Shown: piece by piece, positions 19,558 through 31,081 of the stretch
Layout of the letters: every line of letters begins with the position of its first letter
Position numbering within the stretch: the first letter of the stretch is position 1
The notes under the pieces: generated by a model
The model's database searches: none
Told to the model about the DNA's origin: nothing
Seen by the model: only the letters and a program-made list of their open reading frames with translations
Position numbers and translations under genes: made by a program
Assembly (NCBI GenBank): GCA_021287075.1
Contig: JAJTBD010000028.1
Coordinates: 1 to 41,383, forward strand
Origin: Micrococcales bacterium
GTDB lineage: Bacteria; Actinomycetota; Actinomycetes; Actinomycetales; Dermatophilaceae
DNA: 41,383 bases
Direction of reading: 5' to 3'

Positions 19558-20965
19558 GAGGGGCCTCCTTCGTCTCCTGACGGGTGGTGGTCACGACCGG
19601 CTCGGCGTGGGCCGCGACGCCGCGGGTGGTCGCCCTCGCGGGCTCGACCAGGCGCTGGCCGGGCATCGGCGGCACGGGGTGTCCGCCGGCGAAGGGGTCG
19701 ATCTCGGCCGGGTGCTCGAAGCGGTTGGCCTCGGCCTTGGCCTGGTTGCGGTTGACCCAGACCCAGGCGATGGCCAGGGCGAGCAGGGTCACCAGGCCGA
19801 TGACGAAGAGCATCGCCACGGGGAACCTGCGGCCGCCGATGGAGAAGCTGCTGTCACCGAGGTAGCCGAGCTGGGCGCCGCGGATGAAGGCGACGACGAG
19901 CACCCACGCGATGGTGGCCGGGATCAGGAACTTCCAGCCGAAGCGCATGAACTGGTCGTAGCGGATGTTGGGCAGGGTGCCGCGCAGCCAGACGAAGAAC
20001 CACAGGAACAGCCACATCTTGAGGGTGAACCAGAGCAGGCCCCACCAGCCGTGGTTGAACATGCCGTCGTTGATGGCCGCGATGCCGGGAGGCGCCTGCC
20101 AGCCACCGAGGAAGAGCGTGGAGCACATCGCCGACACGGTGAACATGTTGATGTACTCGCCGAGGTAGTACATGCCGAAGCGCATCGAGCCGTACTCGGT
20201 GTGGAAGCCACCGACGAGCTCGCCCTCGCCCTCGGCGTTGGCGAAGGGCCAGCGGTTGGTCTCGCCGACCATCGTGATGACGTAGATGATGAACGAGAAG
20301 AACGCGGGGATGACATACCAGACGTCGCGCTGCTGGTAGACGATCGTCGAGGTCGACATCGATCCGGCGTGGATGAAGACGGCGACCAGGGCCAGGCCCA
20401 TCGCGATCTCGTAGGAGATGATCTGGGCGCTCGAGCGCAGCGCGCCGTAGAGCGGGTAGGTCGAGCCCGAGGACCAGCCGGCGAGCAGGATGCCGTAGGC
20501 GCCGACCGAGGCGATGGCCAGCGTGAGCAGCACCGCGGACGAGGCGTCGGTGACCTGGAGCGGGGTGGTGTGCCCGAACAGGTTGACCTGACCGGCGAGC
20601 GGGATCACCGCGAAGGAGACGAAGCACATCGTGCCGGCGATGAGCGAGGCGAGCGTGAAGACGACCTTGTCGGCGTGGGAGGGCCGCGGGTCCTCCTTGG
20701 TCATCAGCTTGACGCCGTCGGCGAGAGTCTGGAGCAGACCGAAGGGGCCGAAGCGGTTGGGGCCGGGTCGCTGCTGGATCCGGCCGACGACGCGGCGCTC
20801 GAACCAGATGACGACCAGCACGCTCAGCAGCAGATAGACGAAGACGATCAGGGCCTTGACGAAGGTCAGCCACATCGGGGTGTCGCTGAAGTCCGCGTGC
20901 GGCTGCTCCGCGGCGGGCAGGGCCACGCTGGGGACTCCCAGCGCGACGGCCATCAGGTTGCTCAT
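19550..20965 (-). CDS. nuoH: NADH-quinone oxidoreductase subunit H
   Basis: Membrane subunit that forms most of the quinone chamber at the junction with the peripheral arm, 471 aa. Signatures: [71 protein letters not shown] (acidic quinone-site loop), and the [23 protein letters not shown] block (here [20 protein letters not shown]). A hydrophilic C-terminal tail of ~70 residues follows the last helix. ATG overlaps the nuoG stop (ATGA). Confidence 0.96.
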   Translation of the reverse strand: MSNLMAVALGVPSVALPAAEQPHADFSDTPMWLTFVKALIVFVYLLLSVLVVIWFERRVVGRIQQRPGPNRFGPFGLLQTLADGVKLMTKEDPRPSHADKVVFTLASLIAGTMCFVSFAVIPLAGQVNLFGHTTPLQVTDASSAVLLTLAIASVGAYGILLAGWSSGSTYPLYGALRSSAQIISYEIAMGLALVAVFIHAGSMSTSTIVYQQRDVWYVIPAFFSFIIYVITMVGETNRWPFANAEGEGELVGGFHTEYGSMRFGMYYLGEYINMFTVSAMCSTLFLGGWQAPPGIAAINDGMFNHGWWGLLWFTLKMWLFLWFFVWLRGTLPNIRYDQFMRFGWKFLIPATIAWVLVVAFIRGAQLGYLGDSSFSIGGRRFPVAMLFVIGLVTLLALAIAWVWVNRNQAKAEANRFEHPAEIDPFAGGHPVPPMPGQRLVEPARATTRGVAAHAEPVVTTTRQETKEAPRG

Positions 20966-23433
20966 GCGGCACCACCCTTGGTCACGGTGACGGTGGCCCC
21001 GGCGTCGACGCCGAGGTCGGTGCGGACGGCCGAACCGGCCGAGTTGGTCGGGAGCCAGACGACGCCGTCGACCATCTCCGAGACGGCCAGCGGCACGGTG
21101 ATCGAGCCGCGACCGGCCGAGACGTTGACCGGCTCGCCGTCGTCGAGGCCGAGCCGCTCGGCCGTGGCGGCCGAGACGCGGGCCACGACGGCGTGTGCGG
21201 TGCCGGCGAGATAGGGCTCGCCGTCCTGCATCGAGCCCTGGTCGAGCAGCTGCGCCCAGGTGGCCAGGACGAGGCCGTCGCCGCCGCCCTGCGGGGCCGA
21301 GGCCGCCTCGGTGGGGGCGGCCGCCGGCTCACCCGAGGCCGGCCCGAGGGCCTGCATCTCGGAGCGGATCTCGGACAGGGCGCGGGTGCCGAGGAAGACA
21401 CCGAGCTCGCCGGCCAGCATGTCGAGCACGCGGTAGTCGCTCATCGCGCCGGACTGGAGCGCCTGGTCGAAGGTGCGGACCCGGCCCTCCCAGTTGACAT
21501 AGGAGCCGGCCTTCTCGGCCTGCGGCGCGACGGGCAGGACCACGTCGGCGACATCGGTGACGCTGTTGGGCCGCAGCGCGAGCGCCACGGTGAAGGCCTT
21601 GGCCACGGCGTCCTGAGCACCCTCGATGCCGAGGTCGTGCAGGTCGACGCCGCCCACGACGAGCGCGTCGAGCTGACCGGAGCCGGCCGCCTCGATCATC
21701 GCGGCCGTGTCGCGGCCGGGCGCGGTCGGCAGGCCCTGGACCTGCCACGCGGCGGCCAGCGCCTCGGACTGGTCGAGCCCGCGGCCACCCGGCAGCAGGG
21801 TCGGGAAGGCACCTGCCTCGAGGGCGCCGCGCTCACCGGCGCGGCGGGGCACCCAGGCGAGCCGGGCGCCGGTCTCTGCGGCCAGTGCGGCAGCGGCCGA
21901 CAGGGCGCCGGGCACGGTGGCCAGGCGCTCGCCGACGAGCAGGACGGCACCCTCGCCGCGCAGCGCCTCGCCGGCGGCCTTGAGCGCGTCCTCGCCCTCG
22001 CCCTTGCCGAGCGAGGTCAGGACCTGGCCCTCGGTGCCGGGGACGGTCGGGACGAGCGTGCCGGCCATCTTGGCCAGGCCGCGGGTCGCCACGGCGCCGA
22101 CGGAGAAGACCTGGGTCTTGTTCTTGCGGGAGGCCTTGCGCAGTCGCAGGAAGACGATCGGCGACTCCTCCTCGGGCTCCAGGCCCGCGAGGACGACGGC
22201 CGAGGCCTTCTCGAGGTCGGCATAGGTGACCGCTCCCCCGACCGGGCCCGTCGCGACGACGGAGCTGGCGAGGAAGGCGGCCTCCTCGGCCGAGTGCGGG
22301 CGGGCGCGGAAGTCGACGTCATTGGTGCCGAGGGCGACGCGCGCGAACTTGCCGTAGGCGTAGGCGTCCTCGGTGGAGACGCGGCCGCCGACGAGCACGC
22401 CGGCGCGCTTGCCGCGCAGGCCGTCGGCCGCCCGGGTCAGCGCCTCGTTCCAGGAGGCGACCCGCAGCTCGCCGCCGTCACGCACGAGCGGCAGCTCGAT
22501 GCGGTCGCCGGTGGTGGCGTACTGGAAGGCCCAGCGGCCCTTGTCGCAGTTCCACTCCTCGTTGACCGCCGGGTCGTTGATGGCCATGCGGCGCAGGACC
22601 GTGCCACGGCGGTGGTCGGTGCGGATGGCGCAGCCGGACGCGCAGTGCTCGCACACGCTCGGGGTGGAGACCAGGTCGAACGGGCGGGCGCGGAAGCGGT
22701 ATGCCGCGCCGGTCAGCGCGCCGACCGGGCAGATCTGGACGGTGTTGCCCGAGAAGTAGGACTCGAAGGGCTGCTCCTCGTAGATGCCGATCTGCTGGAG
22801 CGCACCGCGCTCGACGAGCGCGATGAAGGGGTCGCCGGCGATCTGGTCGGAGAAGCGGGTGCAGCGCTGGCAGAGCACGCAGCGCTCGCGGTCGAGCAGC
22901 ACCTGGCTGGAGATGTTGATCGGCTTGGGGAAGGTGCGCTTGATGTCCTCGAAGCGCGAGACCGCCCGGCCGTTGGTCATCGCCTGGTTCTGGAGCGGGC
23001 ACTCGCCGCCCTTGTCGCAGACGGGGCAGTCGAGCGGGTGGTTGATCAGGAGCAGCTCCATCACGCCGTCCTGGGCCTTCTTGGCCACCGGCGAGGAGTG
23101 CTGCGTCTTGACGTCCATGCCCGGCGAGACCGTCATGGTGCACGAGGCCTGCGGCTTGGGCATCGCCCGGAGGCTGCCGTCGGGGCCGGGGGTGGCGACC
23201 TCGACCAGGCACTGGCGGCAGGCGCCGGCCGGCTCGAGCAGCGGGTGGTCGCAGAAGCGCGGGATCTCGATGCCCGCGACCTCGGCCGCGCGGATGACCA
23301 GGGTGTTCTTGGGCACCGCGACGGCACGGCCGTCGATGATGACGTTGACCAGTTCCTCGGCGGCGGGGACCTGGGCGGTGCCGCCGTCGGAGACGGCGTT
23401 CCCGCCCGACGCGGGGCTCGTCGTGACACTCAT
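20962..23433 (-). CDS. nuoG: NADH-quinone oxidoreductase subunit G
   Basis: Largest peripheral subunit, 823 aa, carrying the 2Fe-2S cluster N1b and 4Fe-4S clusters N3-N5 (and perhaps N7). The N-terminal 2Fe-2S domain has [20 protein letters not shown]. The N5 and N4 regions show [20 protein letters not shown] and [21 protein letters not shown]. The additional cluster has [13 protein letters not shown] and a distant C in [10 protein letters not shown], consistent with N7. The C-terminal molybdopterin-oxidoreductase-like half lacks an obvious cofactor site, as usual in NuoG. ATG 23433 overlaps the nuoF stop; the open frame extends far upstream inside nuoF only because of high GC. Confidence 0.95.
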   Translation of the reverse strand: MSVTTSPASGGNAVSDGGTAQVPAAEELVNVIIDGRAVAVPKNTLVIRAAEVAGIEIPRFCDHPLLEPAGACRQCLVEVATPGPDGSLRAMPKPQASCTMTVSPGMDVKTQHSSPVAKKAQDGVMELLLINHPLDCPVCDKGGECPLQNQAMTNGRAVSRFEDIKRTFPKPINISSQVLLDRERCVLCQRCTRFSDQIAGDPFIALVERGALQQIGIYEEQPFESYFSGNTVQICPVGALTGAAYRFRARPFDLVSTPSVCEHCASGCAIRTDHRRGTVLRRMAINDPAVNEEWNCDKGRWAFQYATTGDRIELPLVRDGGELRVASWNEALTRAADGLRGKRAGVLVGGRVSTEDAYAYGKFARVALGTNDVDFRARPHSAEEAAFLASSVVATGPVGGAVTYADLEKASAVVLAGLEPEEESPIVFLRLRKASRKNKTQVFSVGAVATRGLAKMAGTLVPTVPGTEGQVLTSLGKGEGEDALKAAGEALRGEGAVLLVGERLATVPGALSAAAALAAETGARLAWVPRRAGERGALEAGAFPTLLPGGRGLDQSEALAAAWQVQGLPTAPGRDTAAMIEAAGSGQLDALVVGGVDLHDLGIEGAQDAVAKAFTVALALRPNSVTDVADVVLPVAPQAEKAGSYVNWEGRVRTFDQALQSGAMSDYRVLDMLAGELGVFLGTRALSEIRSEMQALGPASGEPAAAPTEAASAPQGGGDGLVLATWAQLLDQGSMQDGEPYLAGTAHAVVARVSAATAERLGLDDGEPVNVSAGRGSITVPLAVSEMVDGVVWLPTNSAGSAVRTDLGVDAGATVTVTKGGAA

Positions 23434-24740
23434 GCGTTGACCTTCTGGTTGGTCGCGAAGACGGTGGCGGCGTCCCGGTCGAAGGGGCAGCCGCCCTGGG
23501 TCAGGTGAGCGACGTACTCGTCGCGGAAGTACTTGATCGAGCTGGTGATCGGCGAGGTCGCGCCGTCGCCCAGCGCGCAGAACGCCCGGCCGAGCACGTT
23601 GTCGCAGATGTCGAGCAGCTTGTCGAGGTCCTCCTCGGTGCCCTGCCCGTGCTCCAGTCGGCCCATGATCTGCTTCAGCCACCAGGTGCCCTCGCGGCAC
23701 GGGGTGCACTTGCCACAGGACTCGTGCTTGTAGAAGTCGGTCCAGCGGTCGACGGCGCGCACGACACAGGTCGTCTCGTCGAAGATCTGGAGCGCGCGGG
23801 TGCCGAGCATGGAGCCGGCCGCGCCGACCGACTCGAAGTCGAGCGGCACGTCGAGGTGCTCCTGGGTGAACAGCGGGGTCGAGGACCCGCCGGGGGTCCA
23901 GAACTTCAGCTCGTGGCCGTTGCGGATCCCGCCGGCCATGTCGAGCAGCTCGCGCAGCGTGATGCCGAGCGGCGCTTCGTATTGCCCTGGGCGGGTGACA
24001 TGGCCGGAGAGGCTGAAGATGCCATAGCCCTTGGACTTCTCGGTGCCCATGCCGCCGAACCAGTCGGCGCCGCCGCTGACGATCGAGGGGACCGACGCGA
24101 TCGACTCGACGTTGTTGACGACGGTCGGACGCGCATACAGACCGGCGACGGCCGGGAACGGCGGCTTCAGACGAGGCTGGCCGCGGCGGCCCTCGAGGCT
24201 GTCGAGGAGCGCGGTCTCCTCGCCGCAGATGTAGGCGCCGGCGCCGGCGTGGACGGTCACGTCGAGGTTGAAGCCCGAGCCGTGGATGTCCTTGCCGAGG
24301 TGACCCGCGGCATACGCCTCCTCCACCGCGCGCAGCAGGCGACGGTAGACGTGGACGACCTCGCCGCGCAGGTAGATGAACGCGTGGTCGCAGCCGATCG
24401 CGAAGGAGGTGATGGCCACGCCCTCGATGAGGACCTGGGGGTTGGCCATCATCAGCGGGATGTCCTTGCAGGTGCCCGGCTCGGACTCGTCGGCGTTGAC
24501 GACGAGATAGCGGGGGCCGCCGTCCGGCGGGGGCAGGAAGCCCCACTTCATGCCGGTGGGGAAGCCGGCGCCGCCACGGCCGCGCAGGCCGGAGTCCTTG
24601 GTCAGCTGGACCAGGTCCTCCTTGGACATGCCCAGGGCCTTCTTGAGCGCGGCATACCCGCCGGCTCGCTCATAGGTCTCGAGCGTCCAGGAGCGGGGGT
24701 CGTCCCAGGTCGCGCTGAGGATCGGGGTCAGGGTCGTCAT
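23430..24740 (-). CDS. nuoF: NADH-quinone oxidoreductase subunit F (NADH/FMN site)
   Basis: NADH-binding flavoprotein of complex I, 436 aa, the entry point for electrons. Motifs: [20 protein letters not shown] (FMN/NADH loop), [33 protein letters not shown], and the N3 4Fe-4S motif [13 protein letters not shown] with a distal cysteine in FCALGDGA. Presence of NuoE-F-G shows that this operon encodes the full NADH-dependent enzyme, unlike the partial set at the left edge, where no NuoE/F/G-like gene is visible. Tightly packed, with its ATG 3 bp from the nuoE stop codon. Confidence 0.96.
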   Translation of the reverse strand: MTTLTPILSATWDDPRSWTLETYERAGGYAALKKALGMSKEDLVQLTKDSGLRGRGGAGFPTGMKWGFLPPPDGGPRYLVVNADESEPGTCKDIPLMMANPQVLIEGVAITSFAIGCDHAFIYLRGEVVHVYRRLLRAVEEAYAAGHLGKDIHGSGFNLDVTVHAGAGAYICGEETALLDSLEGRRGQPRLKPPFPAVAGLYARPTVVNNVESIASVPSIVSGGADWFGGMGTEKSKGYGIFSLSGHVTRPGQYEAPLGITLRELLDMAGGIRNGHELKFWTPGGSSTPLFTQEHLDVPLDFESVGAAGSMLGTRALQIFDETTCVVRAVDRWTDFYKHESCGKCTPCREGTWWLKQIMGRLEHGQGTEEDLDKLLDICDNVLGRAFCALGDGATSPITSSIKYFRDEYVAHLTQGGCPFDRDAATVFATNQKVNA

Positions 24741-24742
24741 GC

Positions 24743-25635
24743 TCAGTTCCCCTTCTCGCCGGGCGTAGCAGGCTGTTGGGTGGAGTCCGAGGCGTCCGTG
24801 CCCGGCTTCTCACCGGGCGCGTTGGCGGGGGTGTCGGTGGAGGAGTGCTCCTCGCCGGGCTGTCCGGCACCGGCACCTGCCGGTGCGCCGGAGCCCTCGG
24901 GCTGCACGTCGGAGGTGCCGCCCATCGCCGGCGCGGTCCAGCCGCGCTCCTTGGCGAGCTTGAGGCCCTCGAGGGAGGCGGGGCCGGCGCCCACACCCTC
25001 GTCGGCGTGGCCGTCGAGGAAGCCCGCGAGCACACGCGAGGTCTCCTTGAAGGTGGCCACCTTGTCGGGGCCGCGGGTCGGGCGCACGTCCTTGCCGGCG
25101 CGCAGGTCCTCGACCATCTGGAGGGTCGACTCGGGCGTCTGGTTGTCGAAGAACTCCCAGTTGGCCATGACGACGGGCGCGAAGTCGCACGCCGCGTTGC
25201 ACTCGACCCGCTCGAGGGTGATCTTGCCGTCCTCGGTGGTCTCGTCGTGGCCGATGCCGAGGCGCTCGGAGACGGTGTCCCAGATCTTGTCGCCGCCCAT
25301 GACCGCGCAGAGCGTGTTGGTGCAGACGCCGACGGTGTAGTCGCCGTTGGGGTGGCGCTTGTACTGGGTGTAGAAGGTCGCCACACCGGAGACCTCGGCC
25401 TCGGTCAGCTCCAGCAGCTCGGCGCACAGGGCGATGCCGCGGCCGGTGACATAGCCGTCGACCGACTGCACGAGGTGCAGCATCGGCAGCAGCGCGGAGC
25501 GCTTCTGCGGGTAGCGCGCGATGATCTGCTCGGCGTCGGCCTGGAACTGGGCCTCCACCTCGGGTGCGTACGGCTCCTTGCTCTCCTGCGCGACGCGGAA
25601 GTAGCCCGATGCCGTCTGCTCGCCGTAGTTCTCCA

Positions 25636-25636
<1 letters not shown>
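24743..25636 (-). CDS. nuoE: NADH-quinone oxidoreductase subunit E
   Basis: Thioredoxin-like 2Fe-2S subunit (cluster N1a), 297 aa. Ligands occur in GVCTNTLCAVMGG and VECNAACDFAPVV, with the family N-terminus LPMLHLVQSVDGYVTGRGI and SGVATFYTQYKRHP. After residue ~225 there is a low-complexity Gly/Pro/Ser/Thr/Ala tail of about 70 residues ending SDSTQQPATPGEKGN, typical of some actinobacteria and probably disordered. ATG overlaps the nuoD stop by one base. Confidence 0.95.
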
Positions 25637-27023
<1,387 letters not shown>

Positions 27024-27024
<1 letters not shown>

Positions 27025-27761
27025 CAGTTGTAGGACCTCCGCTGGTCAGGTGCGGGGACGGTGGCGCCCTTGTACTCGACGGGGATGCCGCCGAGGGGGT
27101 AGTCCTTGCGCTGCGGGTGGCCGGGCCAGTCGTCCGGCATGAGGATGCGGGTCAGGTCGGGGCGGTCGGTGAAGACGATGCCGAACATGTCCCAGGTCTC
27201 GCGCTCGTGCCAGTCGACCGAGGGGTAGATCCCCACGATCGAGGGGATCTGCGGGTCGCTGTCGGGGCAGGTGACCTCGAGGCGGACCCGTCGGGTGCCG
27301 TGGGTGAGCGAGATGAGGTTGTAGACCGCGTGCAGCTCGCTGCCGGCCTGCGAGGGGTAGTGGACGCCGGAGACGCCCATGCACATCTCGAAGCGCAGCG
27401 CCGGGTCGTCGCGCAGCACCTGGGCCACTGCCCGCAGGTGCTCGCGCCGGACGTGCAGCGTCATCTCGTCGCGGTCGACGACGACACGCTCGATGGCCTC
27501 GCCGAAGGAGGCCGAGCCGCCCACGAGCCCGCGCTCGAGGACATCGGCGATCTCGTCGAAGTAGCCGCCGTAGGGCCGCTGGGCCGCACCCGGGAAGAGG
27601 ATGGGCTTGACGATGCCGCCGAAGCCGGAGGTGTCACCGCCATTGCGGGCGCCGAACATGCCCTGGCGCTCCCCCATCACGACGGGGTCGGTGTCACCGG
27701 TGAGGGCGGGGAGGTTCTCGGCCTGCTGCTGCTCGTTCTGGCTGCTGGGGGTGTCGCTCAT
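27024..27761 (-). CDS. nuoC: NADH-quinone oxidoreductase subunit C
   Basis: The 30-kDa subunit, 245 aa, bridging NuoD and NuoI. Diagnostic C-terminal block: [39 protein letters not shown], and [21 protein letters not shown]. The first ~35 residues are polar and Gln/Glu-rich. ATG 27761 overlaps the nuoB stop (ATGA). This copy is a useful reference for judging the divergent NuoC-like protein at 316-975. Confidence 0.95.
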
Positions 27762-28312
27762 GCGAGGAGACCCTTCATCTCGTGCGTCGGGACGGCCTTG
27801 AGGGCGGCCTCCTCGGCGGCGCGGGCGGCGGCCTTGCGCGTCGAGCCGAAGAGGTGCTCGCCCTTGATCTGCTGGTGGAGGGTGATGACCGCGTTGAGCA
27901 GCATCTGCGGGCGCGGCGGGCAGCCGGGCAGATAGACATCGACCGGCACGATGTGGTCGACGCCCTGCACGATCGCGTAGTTGTTGAACATGCCGCCGGA
28001 GCTGGCGCAGGCGCCCATCGAGATGACCCACTTGGGCTCGGCCATCTGGTCGTAGACCTGACGGACCACCGGGGCCATCTTCTGGCTGACCCGGCCGGCG
28101 ACGATCATCAGATCGGCCTGGCGCGGGGTCGCCGAGAAGCGCTCGCCGCCGAAGCGGGAGATGTCGGTGTCGGGCGAGACGATCGCCATCATCTCGATCG
28201 CGCAGCAGGCCAGACCGAAGGTGGTCGGCCAGACGGAGTACTGCTTGAGGTAGCCGACGACGTTCTCGACGGTGTCGAGGATGATGCTTCCCTCGGGGTG
28301 CTCGTTAGCCAT
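27758..28312 (-). CDS. nuoB: NADH-quinone oxidoreductase subunit B
   Basis: PSST subunit binding cluster N2, 184 aa. Ligands: tandem C36-C37 ([11 protein letters not shown]), C102 ([14 protein letters not shown]) and C131 (LPGCPPRP). The surrounding [27 protein letters not shown] and [16 protein letters not shown] are near consensus for bacterial NuoB. A GGAG sequence lies about 10 nt upstream of the ATG, and a ~33-bp gap separates it from nuoA. Confidence 0.97.
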   Translation of the reverse strand: MANEHPEGSIILDTVENVVGYLKQYSVWPTTFGLACCAIEMMAIVSPDTDISRFGGERFSATPRQADLMIVAGRVSQKMAPVVRQVYDQMAEPKWVISMGACASSGGMFNNYAIVQGVDHIVPVDVYLPGCPPRPQMLLNAVITLHQQIKGEHLFGSTRKAAARAAEEAALKAVPTHEMKGLLA

Positions 28313-28345
28313 GAAATGTGTTCTCCGCTCTCGGATCGACCCGGA

Positions 28346-28711
28346 TCAGACCCAGTCCAGACCGCCGCGACGCCAGACATAGGCGTAGGCGATGAAGACC
28401 GTGGCAACGAACAGGATCATCTCGACCAGGGCAAAGAGGCCGAGCTTGTTGAAGGCGACCGCGAACGGGAAGAGGAAGATGCTCTCCACGTCGAAGATGA
28501 TGAACAGCATCGCGGTCAGGTAGTACTTGATCGGCACGCGGCCGCCGCCCTCCGGACGGGGGGTCGGCTGGATGCCGCACTCGTAGGGCAGCATCTTGGC
28601 CTTGTTGTAGCGCTTGGGGCCGATGAGGACCGAGGCCCCCACGGAGCCGGCGGCAAAGGCAAAGCCCAGGGCCAACATGAACAGGATGGGGACATAGGGG
28701 TTGTTCAACAC
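28346..28711 (-). CDS. nuoA: NADH-quinone oxidoreductase subunit A
   Basis: Three-helix membrane subunit at the quinone-chamber junction, 121 aa. Conserved loop KMLPYECGIQPTPRPEGGGRVPIKYY and the helix-2 block AMLFIIFDVESIFLFPFAVA with the conserved Asp-Val-Glu. GTG start at 28711 has a strong AAGGGGAG ribosome binding site 7 nt upstream. First gene of the nuoA-N operon, which runs with overlapping genes to the polyprenyl synthase. Confidence 0.95.
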   Translation of the reverse strand: MLNNPYVPILFMLALGFAFAAGSVGASVLIGPKRYNKAKMLPYECGIQPTPRPEGGGRVPIKYYLTAMLFIIFDVESIFLFPFAVAFNKLGLFALVEMILFVATVFIAYAYVWRRGGLDWV

Positions 28712-28774
28712 GAAGCAACTCCCCTTTCCGGTGTCGTGCCGTCGGCCGCCGGGTCACTGGCGGCATACAGGTTC

Positions 28775-28795
28775 ATCCTAGGGCCGCGGTGGCCC
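28775..28795 (-). promoter_or_regulatory. Probable nuo operon promoter with overlapping palindrome
   Basis: The minus-strand -10 TAGGAT is at 28775-28780. Immediately upstream, in the -10/-35 spacer, is GGGCC-N5-GGCCC (28781-28795), a possible operator. The leader would be about 55-60 nt and carries a GCGGCATAC core copy. Confidence 0.4.
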
Positions 28796-28817
28796 AGGGA
28801 TCTCACGGCCCGGCGCA

Positions 28818-30137
28818 TCATGCGTCCGGTGCCATGCGAGCGAGCAGGGAGATGACCCGGTCGTCCAGCCCGCCACCGCGTGGCTCGGACAGGTTGGCCA
28901 TCAGCTTGAGGAGGAACTTCATCAGGGTCGTGCGGGGCAGGCCGTACTTGGTGGCCAGGCGCATGACCTCGGGGTGGCCGATCAGCTGGGCGAAAATGCG
29001 CCCCAGCGTGAAGTAGCCGCCCAGGTCGTCCTTCATCACAGTCGTATAACTCTGAAGGGTCCGCTCGCGCGCCGCTGCGTCGCCGGTCGCCAGGGCCCGC
29101 GCCACGATGTCGGCCGCGATGCGACCGGACTGGAGCGCGTAGTCGATGCCCTCGCCGTTGAAGGGGTTGACCATGCCTCCGGCATCGCCGACGAGCAGGA
29201 GGCCGTCGGCATACAGCGGCTGGCGGTTGAAGGACATCGGCAGCGCGGCACCGCGGATGGGCGCCTGCATCGTCTCGTCGGAGATCTGCCACTCCCCCGG
29301 CATCTCGGCGACCCAGCGACGCATGACGTCCTTGTAGTCGGTGTTGCCGAAGGCGGGTGAGGTGTCGAGCATGCCGAGGCCGACATTGGACAGTCCGTTG
29401 CCGAGCGGGAAGAGCCAGCCATAGCCGGGCATCTGGATGCGGCGGCCGCTCTCGTCGCGGGTCCACAGCTCGAGCCAGGACTCCATGTAGTCGTCGTCGT
29501 GGCGGGGCGTCTCGTAGTAGGTGCGCACGGCCACGCCCATCGGGCGGTCCTCACGCTTCTCGCGGCCCATCGAGACGGCGATCCGCGAGGAGACGCCGTC
29601 GCAGGCGACGACGACGGGCGCGCGGAGCTCGGTGCGCTCCCCCGTGGCGCGGCCGCGCTCGTCGACGAGCTTGGCGGTGACGCCGGTGATACGCCCGGCC
29701 CCGTCACGCACGGCGCCGGTGACGCTCACACCCTCGCGCAGCTGGGCGCCGGAGGCGGCGGCGTGGCGGGCGAGGGTCTCGTCGAGGTCCATCCGGGCCT
29801 TGGCCATGCCATAGCCGGGGAAGTCGCTGACCTCCGGCCAGGGCAGCGACAGCCGCATGCCGCCGCCGATGATGCGCAGCCCGTGGTTGCGGTGCCAGCC
29901 GTCCTCCTCGCGGGTGGCGACGCCGAGGGTGGCCAGCTCCTTGACCGCGCGGGGGGTCAGGCCGTCACCGCAGATCTTGTCGCGGGGGAAGCGCGCCTTC
30001 TCCAGGAGCAGGACATCCAGCCCGCTCCTGGCGAGATAGGCCGCGGTCGCGGATCCGGCAGGTCCCGCGCCGACGACGATGACGTCGGCGCTCTCACGCT
30101 GCGCGGGCGGGGCAGCCTCGCTGGGGGTGTCAGTCAC
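28818..30137 (-). CDS. menJ: Geranylgeranyl reductase family flavoprotein, probable menaquinone reductase MenJ
   Basis: FAD-dependent reductase, 439 aa, that in mycobacteria (MenJ) saturates one isoprene unit of the menaquinone side chain. Seen: N-terminal dinucleotide-binding GAGPAGSATAAYLA (from residue 23), the family CGDG box (56-59, in FPRDKICGDGLTPRAVKEL), and the second FAD motif GDAGGMVNPFNGEGIDYA. The C-terminus (GGLDDRVISLLARMAPDA) is usual for this family. It lies between menG and nuoA, which supports the quinone assignment over a lipid or chlorophyll role. GTG start at 30137 has GAGGAA upstream. Family assignment is firm; the exact substrate is inferred from context. Confidence 0.85.
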   Translation of the reverse strand: MTDTPSEAAPPAQRESADVIVVGAGPAGSATAAYLARSGLDVLLLEKARFPRDKICGDGLTPRAVKELATLGVATREEDGWHRNHGLRIIGGGMRLSLPWPEVSDFPGYGMAKARMDLDETLARHAAASGAQLREGVSVTGAVRDGAGRITGVTAKLVDERGRATGERTELRAPVVVACDGVSSRIAVSMGREKREDRPMGVAVRTYYETPRHDDDYMESWLELWTRDESGRRIQMPGYGWLFPLGNGLSNVGLGMLDTSPAFGNTDYKDVMRRWVAEMPGEWQISDETMQAPIRGAALPMSFNRQPLYADGLLLVGDAGGMVNPFNGEGIDYALQSGRIAADIVARALATGDAAARERTLQSYTTVMKDDLGGYFTLGRIFAQLIGHPEVMRLATKYGLPRTTLMKFLLKLMANLSEPRGGGLDDRVISLLARMAPDA

Positions 30138-30157
30138 GGTTCCTCGGGGGCGGGTTT

Positions 30158-30213
30158 GTGAACGGATTCACGAGAACTTCGAGGGAGTCTATTCCCGGGT
30201 GCCCGGTTCGTCA
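30158..30213 (-). promoter_or_regulatory. menJ promoter and leader palindrome
   Basis: Minus-strand -10 TAGACT (30186-30191) and -35 TGACGA (30208-30213) are separated by 16 nt. GTGAACGGATTCAC (30158-30171, 5-bp arms) lies in the leader just downstream of the start site and could be a repressor operator. Confidence 0.4.
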
Positions 30214-30231
30214 TAAACCGGCACAGCAGGG

Positions 30232-30268
30232 GGTATGCCGCGCGGCACAGCCGGGCTCGCGGCATACC
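30232..30268 (-). terminator. Hairpin after menG with GGTATGCCGCG arms
   Basis: Arms 30232-30242 and 30258-30268 are perfectly complementary (11 bp), with a 15-nt loop that itself can form AGCC/GGCT. It lies 25 nt after the menG stop. No T-run. Confidence 0.65.
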
Positions 30269-30293
30269 ACTCGGGGTGGCCGGGCCCGCGTGC

Positions 30294-30986
30294 TCAGCCC
30301 TTGGTCGCGCGGTGCACGGCGACGACCCCGCCGGTCAGATTGCGCCACTCGACCTCGGCCCAGCCGGCCGCGCCGATCTCGCCGGCCATCGTGCGCTGGT
30401 CGGGCCAGGCCCGCATGGACTCGGCGAGATAGGCATAGGACTCGGGGTTGGAGCTGACCCGGCGGGCGATCGCGGGGAGGGAGGCCATGAGGTAGTCGCC
30501 ATAGATCTTGCGCACCGGCCGGACCACCGGCTGGCTGACCTCGCAGATGACGAGGCGGCCGCCGGGGCGGGTGACCCGGAGGTACTCCGCGAGCGCCAGG
30601 TCGCGCCGGGCGACATTGCGCAGCCCGAAGGACATGGTGACGGCGTCGAAGGAGTCGTCGGCGAAGGGCAGGCGCGTCGCGTCGGCCGCGGTGAAGGCCA
30701 TGTCGGGGCGGCGGCGGTGACCGACCCGGAGCATGCCGAGCGAAAAGTCGGCGGGGACGACGTGGACTCCCTTGTCTGCCAACGGCTCTGAGGAGGTGCC
30801 GGTGCCGGCGGCGATGTCGAGGACCCGCTCCCCCGGCGCGGCGTCGATGGCGTCGATGACCGCGCGGCGCCACATCCGGACCATCCCGAAGGTCATGACG
30901 TCGTTCATGAGGTCGTACTTCTCGGACGTGTCGTCGAACATCGCAGCGATGTCGCGGGGGTCCTTCTCCAGGCTCGCGCGGGTCAT
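30294..30986 (-). CDS. menG: Demethylmenaquinone methyltransferase MenG (UbiE family)
   Basis: SAM-dependent C-methyltransferase, 230 aa, catalysing the last aromatic step of menaquinone synthesis. Motif [10 protein letters not shown] (56-64), the UbiE signatures [19 protein letters not shown] and [36 protein letters not shown], and a [14 protein letters not shown] block near the C-terminus are all present. ATG 30986 is chosen because GGGGGAG lies ~9 nt upstream; the longer open frame covers the menF promoter region. Divergent from menF. Confidence 0.94.
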   Translation of the reverse strand: MTRASLEKDPRDIAAMFDDTSEKYDLMNDVMTFGMVRMWRRAVIDAIDAAPGERVLDIAAGTGTSSEPLADKGVHVVPADFSLGMLRVGHRRRPDMAFTAADATRLPFADDSFDAVTMSFGLRNVARRDLALAEYLRVTRPGGRLVICEVSQPVVRPVRKIYGDYLMASLPAIARRVSSNPESYAYLAESMRAWPDQRTMAGEIGAAGWAEVEWRNLTGGVVAVHRATKG

Positions 30987-31068
30987 GCCGGCCATTCTCC
31001 CCCACGCCGCGGCCGGCGCCGACGGGCACGCCGGGTCGAGCACGTCCACGGTGACCGGCCGGTAGCCG

Positions 31069-31074
31069 TACCCT
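31069..31074 (+). promoter_or_regulatory. Probable -10 of menF, leaderless
   Basis: TACCCT lies 7 nt before the ATG, with no ribosome binding site. Confidence 0.45.
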
Positions 31075-31081
31075 TGAACGG

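Noticed and set aside
28705..28779. A 23-codon leader ORF ending at the nuoA start
   Set aside because: Its ATG overlaps the predicted -10 hexamer, so it would lie outside the transcript, and it has no ribosome binding site.
28980..29010. A GCTGGGCGAAAATGCGCC string resembling the palindromic repeat tail inside menJ
   Set aside because: The left arm is missing and it encodes a normal part of the reductase.
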